Positions 21,878 through 33,203 of a stretch of 64,000 bases of DNA are shown here, piece after piece. Every line of letters begins with the position of its first letter. Positions within the stretch are counted from its first letter, which is position 1. Where the stretch lies: contig MU867069.1 of the NCBI GenBank assembly GCA_033725935.1, positions 679,252 through 743,251 on the forward strand, read 5' to 3'. Made by a program: the position numbers and the translations under genes. Below the pieces are notes generated by a model. The model saw only the letters and a list, made by a program, of their open reading frames with translations. It made no database searches and was not told where the DNA came from. This DNA comes from Cladorrhinum sp. PSN259. Its lineage: Eukaryota; Ascomycota; Sordariomycetes; Sordariales; Podosporaceae.

Positions 21878-22165
21878 GTACGAGGGCCTACATACGGAGG
21901 TGGCTCAAAACCCCGGGATCAACTTCAAGAAAATCAGCCATCTTGTAGTGCGTTTTTTTATAATTATACTTGGTATAATTATATAAGTTGTAGGTGCGGG
22001 TATACATAGTATAATTGGCTATACTTCGCGCATATATTTGCATTGGAAAGCACTGTGTGTGTTATGTGGAAAAGCAGACTTGAGAGATACCCCCGAGTGT
22101 GAATCCAGTAAGTTAGCCCTGAGGTTCTGGGTTTTTGAGTCAACCCCGTATGCAAGCCCTCGTAG
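21878..22165. repeat. 288-bp inverted-repeat element with AT-rich centre
   Basis: An arm at 21878-21916 (around ACGAGGGCCTACATACGG) is matched in reverse complement at 22127-22165 (ACGAGGGCTTGCATACGG on the minus strand). Roughly three quarters of positions agree and many of the differences are transitions. The interior holds a perfect 11-bp-stem hairpin (TATAATTATAC, loop TTG) at 21959-21983 and further TATAC-rich sequence. It resembles a decayed, possibly RIP-mutated, inverted-repeat element. Confidence 0.55.
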
Positions 22166-23178
22166 CTCGGCCGGGTTCGCTAGCTCATTGAAATAAAACA
22201 GACATGCAGACATGCAGTTTCTTTTGAGCCCGTGTAACGAGCCGTTGATCAACACAGGGGTGCTGGCAATCACTTGAATGCACATTACGCATCTCGCCTA
22301 AGGCCGTGTTATACACACTAGACTACCGTCTTCGGTACGACGGAGTTGCTTGTCTCAGATGGCCAAAATTTCGCGATGTGACCTTCCTCTGATGTGCGGA
22401 CTCGCTTGCAGACTTATCGTCGGCCATGTGTCCAAGGTCAAAAGGCCAAGAAACCAAGATATATCTACCCCTGGCCACGTGGAGCGTAGGCGGAGGAGGG
22501 CGTTGCCGGCAGTCTGGCGCCCAGTGCCGGGAACGTGGTGTAAGAGCCCAATCAACCAGACCGAATATGCGAGGCACGTCTGATTTTATTTTTTTATTTT
22601 TTTTATTTTTTGGGGGATTTCTTTCTCATGCTACCTCAGCGTGTCCCTTGCGGTACTTGTTGCATGGGGGAATTGCACCAGTGGATGCCCAGTCGTCAGC
22701 GGCCACTACGTATGTAACTTGAAGGCTGACATCACCGGTCGGTTGGGAGCGCGCCGGCCATGGATGCCTTATTCCGAGTGATGCTTGCCCTGGATTGTGA
22801 CTGCACCATGGCTTCTGCAGGTCGGCAATCGGATTAATGCCATCAGAAATCGTGCAAGCTGTAGGCGGTGCTACACTATTTAGGTACGTTGACATTGTTT
22901 CGAGAAGACAAAAAGTTCAGGGCTCAAGCACCGGGTGCAGGGGCTTGTGTTCCCCACCCTATCAGTCTCAATCGTCAAAGATGGACCACTTCGTACCCCT
23001 GTGCGCGGCGGATGATGACTTGCAGGAGAGCAGGGCTGCCGTGTTACACACAGCTTGATCAGTTGGGCTGGATGAAAGGAATCCAAAGGTCCTTGACGGA
23101 AGCTATCTCGGAGTCCTCCGTTGAGTCTTACTTGAAGCTAATAATGCAAAGATGAGCATTTCAGGCAGGTATACATCC

Positions 23179-23205
23179 CATGGATGTCATGGATGTCATG
23201 GATGT
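23179..23205. repeat. 9-bp microrepeat, three exact copies
   Basis: CATGGATGT occurs three times in a row, preceded by CATCC. It is short and probably a replication-slippage product. Confidence 0.8.
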
Positions 23206-24768
23206 CACAACCCTGAATTTCTGGCTCATCCAATCATGGGGAAGCAGCTGTCGATGGAAGCTGTGGAATCATTCTGGAAGTCGGCCAGGGACCCTTTTTT
23301 GAGCTAAAAGTGATGACTAAGACGAAACCAGAAAAGTCAAGGTTGAACTTTCAGGCTCCGAGTCCAGCTTGGCCTGAGTGGGTTTAGAGAAAGAACGACC
23401 CTGGGAGGCACAACTTCGGAGTGTGCATAGCTCAATTGGGGAAATCCTAGGTTGTGAATGAATTGGTTGGCACTGGGAAAATCCTGCATTTTCACATCTT
23501 TTTCGTTTCCAAGCCACCCTCATTCCCTAGTGCAGGCATCGCCCAACCAATCCTGATTCCTGCCTACTTCACCTGCAGTCATTGTTGTGAGACGATGCCC
23601 GAGCTGAGCAACGAGTTGGCGATTATCAGCTCGGAATCATCCGTGTCTCTGTTTTTCTTTCCTATTCTCGGAAACCCATGGACCTGCTGCATATGGTTAC
23701 GGTCAAACATCGAGAAGCGCCGTGGCCAAATGTGCCGGTGGCATCCATCTGTCAAGTTGAGATGGCCGTTTTACACATGGTACGACAAGCCGTTGTGTTT
23801 CAATTGCTAGTGGCCCACGAGCTCCAGTGGTTGATTGCCCCCCCGGTATCCCGGTCCGCCGTTGAGCCTCGGGAGACGGCAGATCAAGATACGACGGCGC
23901 AAGCCCTTCACCGACAGTGCCACCGTTCTTTCTCACGTGCCCTCACAACGGATGCTGTGAGACCATGGTCGCCAGGAATAGCAATGGGAAAATGCAGAGT
24001 ACATTCAAGTACACTGTGTTGGGCGGCAAGGAGCAGAAACCCCAAGAGAAGGCTTTGAAACTGGCAGTTTGGGACTGCTACTCCAAGTGGAAACCAGCCG
24101 CTTCTCAGTTGTGACCGCAAAACAGCTTCCGGAGCAAATCCCCCACTCCATCCGGGAGTTGACACCTAGGTATGGATTTAGTTACTCACAACGGCTCGGA
24201 AAAGCCTCCTACGTTGCTTTTATCTCATACCATCCCGCGCTTATGGTCTCAGCTAGCCTAACAGACCCATCCGGCTCCCCCCCTGCTGCATTACGGCCAC
24301 GCACAATGTTGTTCTTCTCCCGATGGACAATGGACGATCAAATATTTGCAGCTTGATCTCCCCTGCTTTCGGCCCACCACCGTATCATCCACCCCGGCAC
24401 AAATTTCGTCATGCCGGAACCCTTCCTCGAATCTCACCCCTTCAAGATCCTACACCCGTGCTGGGCTCCACTGGGATGGCTTGGGCAGGCAGGCGGTTCA
24501 CCTTGAAAGATTCTTCTGCGAGCTGTCCATTTTCAGCCATGTTTAACGTCTTGCTCGTCCTCTTGATGCCCGACCATGCCAGCTCATGTTGTCTCGGACT
24601 CTTGAAATCCTCATCAGTCTTCAATCTCTAGCTTTTAAGAAAGGCTCGTTGTAACCTTCAAGCCCTTTACTTTCAGATCACCAGGCAATAGTCTACAGGC
24701 AAAAGCGTACTTCTTCAGCCCGCCCCCGCGTCACTACCGCTAAAATAGCCTCCATCTATCAGAGCAAC

Positions 24769-26046
24769 ATGTCGTCGACACGCAAATCTCGCATGGCAAA
24801 CGCTTCTAACGTCATGTACACCAATGCCGTGTATTATCCCAATGACAAGGTTTACCAGGGGCATACTCCAGGCAGTCTAAACTACGCCTGTATCAACAGA
24901 GTTTACTACGCATTTGCGAATGTGATGGCGGATGGGTCGGTGTTTGTGAGTTGGCCCTGAGATGACTCTTTGCTTGGTTACATTGACTGAACAAATGACA
25001 GCTCAGCGACGAATGGGCGGATGCCAGAGCACCTTGTGACGGTGTTCAAGGTGCACTTGGGTCTCTCATGCACCTCAAGCAGAGATACCCTCACCTCCAA
25101 GTGGTTCTATCTATTGGTGGTGGTGCTTCGGCTGAGACGTTCCCAATTGTGGCGTCCAATACGCTCCTGCGAGACAACTTTGCCCGCTCAGCTCGAGGCC
25201 TCGTTGAAGCATCTGGTCTTGACGGCATTGACAGTATGGCTCCTCCCATTGATGTTGTAGCCTGACCGCTAGTTGGTTGCTAGCGGTCAATTGCGAGAAG
25301 AAGCAATATGCTGACCAAAATAGTTGTTTGGGAGTACCCCTGCACTCCGCAGCAAGGCGGCGACTTCCTCGCTCTGCTGGCTGCAATCCGGCTTCATCTT
25401 CCGGAAGACCACTACCTTCTCACCGCTGCTCTTCCAGCTGCAAAGTCAATCCTTCAGTGTATCGATCTCCGGCGCGCGGCTGAGTATCTCGACGTCATCA
25501 ACCTCATGGCGTACGATTTCTTCGGCACGTGGACCCATAAGAGTGGTCATCACTCTCAGCTCTACTCAATGAGCAAGGATGAACCTTCAGGAGCTTCGGG
25601 TGTCCAATACCTCATGGCGGTCGGCGTCCCAGGAAAGAAGATTCTGCTGGGTATCCCACTCTTTGGGAGGAGCTTTCTTCATGTCGCCGGCCCCGGTCAC
25701 AAAAACAAGGGCGCAGGTGGTGAAGATGGATCTTTTGAGTACAATCAACTTCCGAGAAAAGGAACCAAGGAGCAAGTTGATAAGCGCGCGGTTGCGGCTC
25801 AATGTATCGGTGGTGACGGTGGGTTCGTCACCTACGACAATCCGGACACGGTCAAAGTCAAAGCAACTTTTTGCAAGCAGAAGGGTCTTGGAGTAAGCTG
25901 AAAATTAAATCCCCCCACCTTCTTTCCCTCCCACTGACGTGTTATCTTTTGTACAGGGTCTGTTCTATTGGAGCGCGCCCTCGGATTCCAAAGACAGCAA
26001 AAGAAGCTTGATCACCGCCGGGTTTCGAACGCTTCATAGTTCTTGA
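24769..26046 (+). CDS. GH18 chitinase-like protein with altered catalytic motif
   Basis: Spliced as 24769-24945, 25002-25233, 25324-25892 and 25957-26046 (introns of 56, 90 and 64 nt), giving 355 residues. The GH18 TIM-barrel signatures are present: YAFANV near residue 48, LSIGGG near 94-99, the catalytic-strand region at 133-140, LDVINLMAYDFFG at about 192-204, GIPLFGRSF, and GLFYWSA near the end. The catalytic motif is normally DxxDxDxE. Here the junction of exons 2 and 3 reads D133-G-I-D-I-V138-W-E140: the general-acid Glu is kept but the preceding Asp is Val. That Asp positions the substrate acetamido group, so activity is probably weak or lost. There is no signal peptide, chitin-binding domain or LysM, so an intracellular or lectin-like role is possible. 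An alternative start at 24793 gives MANASN. Confidence 0.82.
25263..25289 (+). other. Perfect 10-bp-stem hairpin inside chitinase-like intron 2
   Basis: TGACCGCTAG at 25263-25272 is followed by a 7-nt loop and its exact reverse complement CTAGCGGTCA at 25280-25289. It lies wholly inside the 90-nt intron 25234-25323, upstream of the CTGAC branch point at 25311-25315. This intron is the longest called in the window. The hairpin would shorten the donor-to-branch distance in the RNA. Function is unknown. Confidence 0.8.
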
Positions 26047-28103
26047 CATTGCTCCGCGGAGCCCTAACCCCCAGCTGTGACTCGTCACTCCGTGTTGAGG
26101 TGGTGCTTACCCACATCCTAAACTTACACCGAGTCCTCTTTTTTTGGTGGACTAGAAGCGCCACGACGAACGGCGCGCTTGTATTTTTTTCTTTTGTCTT
26201 CTTCTAAGAGTTTAAACTGGGCAGGCCTGGTCATGGCATGTTTCTTTTGTCTCTTTTTGCTTTCTTTTTATCGTCAGCAATGTCTTGCATGATTCCTTAC
26301 ATGGTCCTTGCGGGTTACGGGTTTTTTTTTTTACAAAAGAAAATGGCAACAGGCCGACGGTTGGGAAATTTACGGCTGTATGATTTTGGACTTTCTTTTG
26401 TTTTGGTTTAGACTGGATAGACGGACAGACTGAGTGACACAAGGAAAAGGGGCTTGGTCTTGGCGCTAGGACGTCTCACAGATGGATAGACGGGGACAAA
26501 CGGAATGTACAATTGACATTGGGCTCTTCTTCTCATCAAAGACTCTCTCTGGACCATTCTCATTGATAATGATGTCTTTTGCAATTTTGGGTCGGAGTGA
26601 GTCTCGATCGGAATGTTCAGCTTGGAATGTCTTGACTTGTTGATCTCGACCAATGTTGTCAGCCCTGCCCGAGATGTTAACTGCACATATGACACCAGGA
26701 GGAGGGTCGAGGCCCAATAGTCTGAGTCAATTGATGCCAAGTAGATGTACGGTGTATGTGCTGTTGCATTGATTCCTCCCGTGAACCTCAGTTATCGTTT
26801 CCTTCCGATTCGGTCGACTTACACACTTCTCAGATCCCGCCCAACAGGAAAGTTTCAGCTTCAGCTCATACCAATACCCCCATCTTTCCTTTACCGAGAA
26901 GGCCTACGCCACACGGCGCATCCCCCTTGCATGCATGCATGAGCAGTATTCTTCAGGACGCCACAAAAACATCAACTCCGTTAACTCCTCCCCATTACCC
27001 ACCTAACCGAGAACCTGGGTCGATTGGTACGGCTGAAGCCTTCCCTAGTCCGCGGAATGGGTCGGTGGGTAGCCTCCAACAATTTTTAGTTGAATAGGAT
27101 CGATTCCTTATGATTGAGGAAAATATGATATCTCACATTTTGCTGATGTACACACCTAAGGCACCTCCTCCTCCTCTATCTAGGGCCTTCCACTAAAACT
27201 CCTTTGTAGAGTTCTTGAAAAGCCTGTCTGCTGTTGAGTGACTGCATTTCAACCCAACGGCCAAATCCTTCGCGGGATTTTTTTCCCCGGTCTGTTGTGC
27301 AAGGCACGCATCCTCGGAGTGAATATGTCTCACATTGCGTGACACCGGGAGGGCAACTCCCTAGTGCTTTTTGCTCTTGTCCAAAATAGACGTGGCACAA
27401 AATATAGACCCTTGTCTGTTGTCCCAGCTCAATGGCACACACCTACATACCTACACACAACCACCGGCACTGCTGCAATTTTCACATCGTCGTTCTAGTA
27501 GCCACTCATGGACATGCATCCGTATCTTTTGGCTTTATTGTGCGTCAGATTGGGCATCAATTCATCAAGCCAAAAATAAGTGTAAGTGGACAAAAAGTAA
27601 GAGAGAAAAAAAAGGGGGTGACCCCAAGCCTGACATTACTAAACCTCATCGGTCTCCCTTGTCTGCTCCTAAGTTGCCCCAAGTTTGCAAAGCAAAGACA
27701 AGTGTATCTAAGACGACATCTAACTACCTGATGATGCCTGCCCCCATTCCGGTGTTATTGAAAAGAGAAGAATGATAAGACAACAGAGACATGTTGCCAC
27801 AGACTCCTAATCCATGGCAATTCAAGCCTTCTCGTCTCTTTATATTCCCATAGCAAAGTCGAATCCAGAGCCGCCCCTTTAAAAAAAAACCTCCGTGTCC
27901 TCTGGGGAGGGTTTTCTTTTCTCTCCCAGAGAAGTTTGGCTGTTGTGAAGCGCCAGAGTTGATCCGCATTCACGCTGCTTCGAACTGTTTTCCAGTCGAA
28001 AGAAAATATGTTTGCTCAAAAGGAACTCATCCGTAGACACCCCAGACACCAAACACCCAGACTCCTTCCATGAACCCATCCCAATGAACCCTTTTCCTTC
28101 TAT

Positions 28104-28205
28104 AACCATTCCCGTAAACCCATTACCCATTTCCAATATAACTCAAATGGTCCATTTGGAGCCAGAACCATTCCCGTATAACTCTTTACCCATTCCCATC
28201 ATAAC
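28104..28205. repeat. Two degenerate AACCATTCCCGT-type copies, 62-bp offset
   Basis: Blocks starting AACCATTCCCGTA at 28104 and 28166 each run about 40 bp through related ACCCATT(A/C)CC segments and end ATAAC. Further ACCCATTCC fragments flank them. The block is C/A-rich and probably arose by local duplication. Confidence 0.6.
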
Positions 28206-29934
28206 CCATTCCGAACAAGCAAACCACTGTCATCGCACTTTTGTACTGCTGAAAAAGTCTGCCAACAAGCACTGATTCCCAAAATCAAGGCGGAGATCAT
28301 ATCGCTCTCGCACTTGTCTTAAGCCAAGTCCCAAGTCCACCAATGCTCCTTTGTTTGCCGGTTGCCAGGCGAACAAACGAGGCACGAGTGGTGCAACCAG
28401 GAGCAAGGCCAATGACGGAAGCCCGAGTATTATGTTTCCCCCTTTGCCGAGTTTGGAATCCAAAGAATGGTTTATCACGGCTTCCTCGAGCAGCAAAAAA
28501 AAAAAAAAACCGCCCAACGCCCAGCGACATTACGGTATGCTAACAAGTGATGAAAATTTTCTTTCATGTGCTCCTCCTCATTAAATCATCATCCAAGCTC
28601 ACAAGGTCACGATACCCTGCTCGTCCCGCTAGTTTCCCAGTAACGAAGAAAATATCGACCAGTCTGCTGGCGTCATGAAGTAAATATGAAGGAGAGAGAA
28701 GACAGATAGAGAAACGATCATCCTCGAGCGCATAAGCCATCATGTCCACCCCGTTCCCGTTGTCTGCCCACCCAAAAGATGCCCTTCTCTCAATCAAAAA
28801 GAAAACAAGGTCGCCCTGCATGGCGAAGCAGGCGTAATTCACACTCATCACCACTTGGACTCCACCACTCAACATGCTTTCCTTGTCTCGCGGAATTTTC
28901 GCCCGTCGCCAAGGTCGCACAAGAGAGCTCCATCACAGGTGTCACCGCGAAAGATAGAGCGAGAGAAAGTAGCACCATCCACCGCCGAGAGCAAAACCAA
29001 ATCTGGCCCCCAACATGCATCATGTTTGCCATGGGCAAAAAGGAAGCACCAGAGGAGAATTGGAAAGTCGAAAGTGAAAACCGGAAGAAGGATCCAGATG
29101 AATGAAACCCCGTTTTTTCGAGAAATATCTCGAACGAAGCTGGAAGGAGAAGGGTGTCCGAGTTTTCGAAAGAAGATTGCTTCCCCCCCCCCCCCCCAAA
29201 GAATGTCGATATTCCACCAATGCATGAATAAAATAAATAAATAAATTTTGGTATTCTTTTCTTTTTTTCTGCTTTTTTTTTCGTTGTCGTTGTTGATGTT
29301 GTCGTTGTTGCCCCCCACCCTGATTGATTGGAACACGATAAATATCCTCTCCAATGATTGAAAAAACAAGTCCAATCTCTAAGCTTGTCAGTCAACGAAT
29401 GAGTTGGAAAGACATGTTGTTGATTCCCTCAAAAATCCCCGTGTTCCAAAACCGGTGGGTATGATGAGAATTACGAACGAAACACCAAAAGCAAGGTTGA
29501 TGATCCGGAAGTAGTGACATGAATCGTGGACTGTGGACGATGTTGAACATGACGGTAATAGTGATGATGAATATGGCGAAGCATGATCGAAGTCGATCGA
29601 GAGAAACGGCAACTGACCGACAGATAAGGAGTTGCCGGTTCAAAACGGCCGGTGCCGTCAAAGACCAAGATGGGCGGAGCAGGTCGAGGTAATAAAACCG
29701 CATCACGCGAGATAATGCGAGGAGCAAACATGCTGCTGTCAATACAGCAAGACCAAAAGAATCCCAATGCTCGTGAACGCCAAAAAGTCATGTCAGAGTC
29801 AAACAAGATCACCAACCAACACAGTATCCTAGTCACCAAGGACCAAGGACACTCAAAAAGCATCGAGATCACTGCATTGCCACACAGATAAATGTGGCAG
29901 AACGTGATCAAGACACTTGCGTCTCTGCGTCTGC

Positions 29935-29958
29935 CCTGAGAGGATTTGAACTCTCAGG
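29935..29958. repeat. CTGAGAG-stem hairpin, upstream member
   Basis: CCTGAGAG at 29935-29942 and CTCTCAGG at 29951-29958 form a perfect 8-bp stem around an 8-nt loop. The stem core is shared with the two hairpin repeats at 30.1-30.3 kb. On the minus strand it superficially resembles a tRNA T-arm, but no tRNA fits around it. Confidence 0.7.
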
Positions 29959-30128
29959 TTTCCAGGCGGCACCCGGGAAGACAGAAAAAAAAACTTCCCT
30001 TCGTGGAGGTGCAGAGTCCGACTTCGCCGCCCTAAATCGCGACATAGATGGCAGCATAAATGGCAGAATAGATGGCAATATATGGCAACAGATCAAAAAG
30101 CAAAAAAAAAACAGATGGCAGCGGCGGA

Positions 30129-30310
30129 CCTCTCAGACAAGTTCCCTTTCGGCCATCCCTGAGAGGAATCCGACACGCTACCCTGAGCTCTCGAAGACAA
30201 AAAAGCAAAACTAAAAACCTCGAAAGAAGAAAAAGAAAAAGACAAGAAGAAAGATGGTTAGACCCGAGTATTCCTCTCAAGCAAGTTCCCTTTCGGTCAT
30301 CCTTGAAAGG
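30129..30310. repeat. Pair of ~38-bp hairpin repeats
   Basis: Copies at 30129-30166 and 30273-30310 share CAAGTTCCCTTTCGG in the loop. The first has a perfect 8-bp stem, CCTCTCAG/CTGAGAGG. Within the 38-bp unit the copies differ at five positions, all transitions, and these leave a mismatch in the second stem. Both copies are in the same minus-strand frame and would encode related peptides ending GRKGTCLRG and DRKGTCLRG, but no domain is recognised. Confidence 0.7.
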
Positions 30311-30351
30311 AATACAGCGGAACCATGTTGTCGAGGGGGGATGATGTCGAA

Positions 30352-30470
30352 GATGAAAGATTTTGAAGAAGGATGTTGGAGAAGGAGGATATTGTGGAAG
30401 GAGGATGTTGTGGAAGAGATGTCGAAGAAGAAGACGTGGAAGAAGGATGATGCTGAGGGGAGATGTTGAG
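30352..30470. repeat. Degenerate GAAGGA/GGATGTTG tandem repeat
   Basis: Purine-rich units of roughly 15-18 bp, each containing GAAGGAGGAT or GGATGTTG(T)G, follow one another with many variants. The strand asymmetry (G/A-rich on plus) makes the long minus-strand open frame a composition artefact. Confidence 0.65.
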
Positions 30471-32241
30471 GGAAGCTGATGGGATGATGATGGGAAAAGA
30501 AGAAAAGAGCAAGCAGAGGATGGCATGCAGGGTATTTATGGGCAAAAAGATTCAACCACAATTGTGGGAATGCTCGCCTCTCAGTTCATGGCTGCTGATC
30601 ATGCTGCTGCTCTATCAATTGGAAATATGATTGCCAGTTGATGAATTCACTCAAATTCCACAGCGGAGGCAACTCAAAAAGTGTCGGAACCACAGTTACT
30701 ATCAGCTACTTACTCATTTCGATTCGATTGGAAGCTCTCAGATTAGAGAACGACACGGAGGCGCCCGGATAATCAAATCCATCAATTTCTTCTCTCTTCC
30801 ACAGCCGCCGGGCATAACATTAACTCTCGAGGCTTTTCACTCATGACCACCCGGATGAAGCCATCACTACTCGTGGCGTCCGCTCATCCCCCACAACCAT
30901 AACTTTGCTCACATATCAACCTCGTATTCACAAGGCCTATCGTAGACCACCAAAGGCTTAATGGCCGCCTTGCCCCAATAATTTCCACAAAACTCGTTGC
31001 ACTGCTTGGTGTACGGACTGGCGCCAAAAAGGTTATCCTCTACCTATTTCTCCCCAAAGAAGAGAAGAGGAGGAAAAAAAAAAACCTTTCTCGTGGTGGC
31101 AGCAAACCAGTAATCTCCACCCTTCAAATCACTGTGCGGATCGCACATGCCCTTCGTCATGCTCCAGCCCTTATCAAAAGAATGCTGTGCTTGCACCAGC
31201 CCACATAAACTTTGGCGCGGTCCCTGTTCTTGAGCCCACAAGTGGTCCAGTCGTTCTTATTAACCGTCACGGGGACGTCGCTCCAAAATTTACCTCTGAA
31301 CTTGCCTCTGCCGCTGAGGGGGTTTCATCTTTGACGTACTCCTGATGCTTATTATTGAGACGCGAGATGACAATGACCGTCTACCAGTCGTAATCATGCC
31401 CGCCTGCGTTACTGAAGCCGTCTTTCTCCCAGAAGACGCTGTATGCGACTCTTTCTTCCTATTGTTTATTATGGGGATTTTTCTTGTCGGGGCACTGCTT
31501 CGCTGTCTAGAAGGCTGCTTTGCTGGAGGCATTCCCTTGGAATTTGACAGTATCGTGCTACCTGAGGCACACACATCAATCAATCCAAGTGTTCAAAATG
31601 AACTTGTCGAACAACGTTTTTCTTTGAGAGAGGTTCCTGCCATCTCATTGGAAACAGATAGTGGGAGATGGCAGAGATCAGAAATTATTCATCATCTATT
31701 CTGACCCAAGCAGGTTGTCAATAAACAAAAGGGTCGACGGGAGTCCCCCTTTTGTTCCGTGTAAGTCGTCTGGCCCCACATATTTAGCGGAAAATGCCAC
31801 TGCTCGGATCCCTGTCCTGCCCTGAGTTGTGGGGTAATGGGCCCATGACGACGTTGCCCAACCCCGGTCGCACCGTTGGCGATGGTGCGTGCTTTCGCGA
31901 CCTGCAGGGAACAAGTTCATTTTGTTCTTTTCTCGAAGATCCATCATCATCATCATCATCATCAATTCGCATATTGTAATTCCACCGCATTGCATCGCAT
32001 AGCATAGCATCGTTGCTGTATCACATTGAATAGTCTCACCTGCGAGCTCTACCTTTCTATCTATCTTGCGCATTCCCCGCAGACGCTTTTCTACTGTGCC
32101 GTCACACTCGCCCCTCGAGGTCACACCCCCGTCCTGCTCCTTCTGTCGCAACCTTCATTGACGCTTGGCGCATCACATATTGCATACCTGAACAATTCAT
32201 ACGAATTACCTCTACTCAGTCAATGGCATAATTGCCCCAGA

Positions 32242-33203
32242 ATGTCCTCAGAAACCGAACCACAATCTCGGCAGCAGCACGATGACGTCGCGTCGCAACA
32301 GCTACCACCGCCGCCGCCACCCTCCGAACCTCGCTCCAGCCAGTTCTCGTTCTTGACTGCCATTGACGATTCTACCACCAATTCCGACCGAGAGTTCTTG
32401 AACACCGCTGGGAATGGTGACTTCGGTCTAGACACCGGCAATACCAACAATGCGCCCGAACCATCATCTCCTTCGGAAATCACTTCGCCTTCCTCAATCA
32501 CTTCCCCTCCGTATTGGCAACAAAGTAACACAAACGGTACCACCACATTGAACACTAGGCACAACCGAGGGTTCTCAACTAGTTCAGTCGAGTCTGTCTT
32601 ACCACCGGGAGCTATAACACTTCAAGACAACGAAGACGAAGGAGATGGGGAAAACTCAGGTGATAGCAATACGCGATACTCGCGAGACAGAAACAGGGCG
32701 TGCTGGGCTAGGTCGGTGAATGTGGTGGATCATGTGCTAGTGAATGGGAGCGCGACCAATTTGGGGGCGTTTGTGGTTTGGAATATCAAGGTTGAAACGT
32801 TGACGGTATGTGGATGTGGTTGTGTAAAAGGGTTGTGTAAATTTGTGGCTAACACGGGGTTTTTTTTTTGTTTAGGGGTCAAAAATTAACATTCGAAAAC
32901 GATACTCCGAGTTTGACGATTTAAGAAAGAAACTAATCCAGACGTTCCCCAACTTTGAGGCGGCCGTCCCGAGCTTACCGCCCAAGAGCGTGTTGAATAA
33001 GTTTAAGCCCAAGTTTTTGGAGAAGAGGAGAGGGGGGTTACAGTATTTCTTGAAGTGAGTCTTTTAACTCGTCATGTTTCATAAAAGAGTTCCGAGAGAA
33101 AGATGAGTTGTTGCTGACAAAGATATCTTGCCGCCATAGTTGTATTTTGCTTAATCCCGAGTTTTCGGGGTCTCCGGTACTGAAGGAGTTTCTGTTCTCA
33201 TGA
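32242..33203 (+). CDS. YPT35: PX-domain endosomal protein, Ypt35-like
   Basis: Spliced as 32242-32805, 32876-33054 and 33140-33203 (introns of 70 and 85 nt with CTAAC and CTGAC branches), giving 268 residues. The first ~145 residues are disordered, with a PPPPPP run and Ser/Asn/Thr-rich sequence. A single PX domain fills the rest (about 152-265). It has the phosphoinositide-binding IRKRYSEFDDLRKKL motif, the PPK loop (PSLPPKS), a basic FLEKRRGGLQYFLN helix, and a short last exon ending in VLKEFLFS. Small PX-only fungal proteins of this form match Ypt35, which binds PI3P on endosomes and recruits the lipid-transfer protein Vps13 through a proline-containing N-terminal motif. I did not identify that motif with certainty. 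The PX call is firm; the orthology is likely. Confidence 0.85.

Larger units (their letters stand above)
20607..24768. other. 4.2-kb gene-poor region with degenerate repeats
   Basis: I see no supported gene. The first ~200 bp are a T/C-rich TAF1 3' flank. A 14-bp duplication (GTCGATGGAAATG-type) occurs near 20997-21023. An 82-bp tandem duplication, a 288-bp inverted repeat and a 9-bp microrepeat are listed separately. Open frames in the second half (for example 23678-24058) have no recognisable domain. The last ~120 bp are the likely promoter of the chitinase-like gene. Confidence 0.55.
26047..32241. other. 6.2-kb gene-poor, low-complexity region
   Basis: No gene is supported. It contains homopolymers, including a 15-C run at 29183-29197 and A-runs near 28495-28510 and 31075-31083. 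It also has AAATA-type repeats (about 29227-29246), four spaced ATGGCA-type units at about 30045-30090, and an (ATC)n tract at about 31941-31963. Repeats at 28.1 kb and 29.9-30.5 kb are listed separately. Many open frames, several above 100 codons, are biased in composition and have no domain. The last few hundred bases are the 5' flank of the PX-domain gene; the reading frame upstream of that gene is open from 32026 but lacks a conserved signal. Confidence 0.5.

Noticed and set aside
29935..29958. tRNA T-arm-like sequence on the minus strand
   Set aside because: The stem pairs only with an 8-nt loop, no 7-bp acceptor stem or anticodon arm can be found at proper distance, and related hairpins lie nearby.
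30032..30526. 164-codon minus-strand frame with repeated GTCLRG peptides
   Set aside because: The repeat is explained by duplicated hairpin DNA and purine-rich tandem DNA; no other coding evidence.
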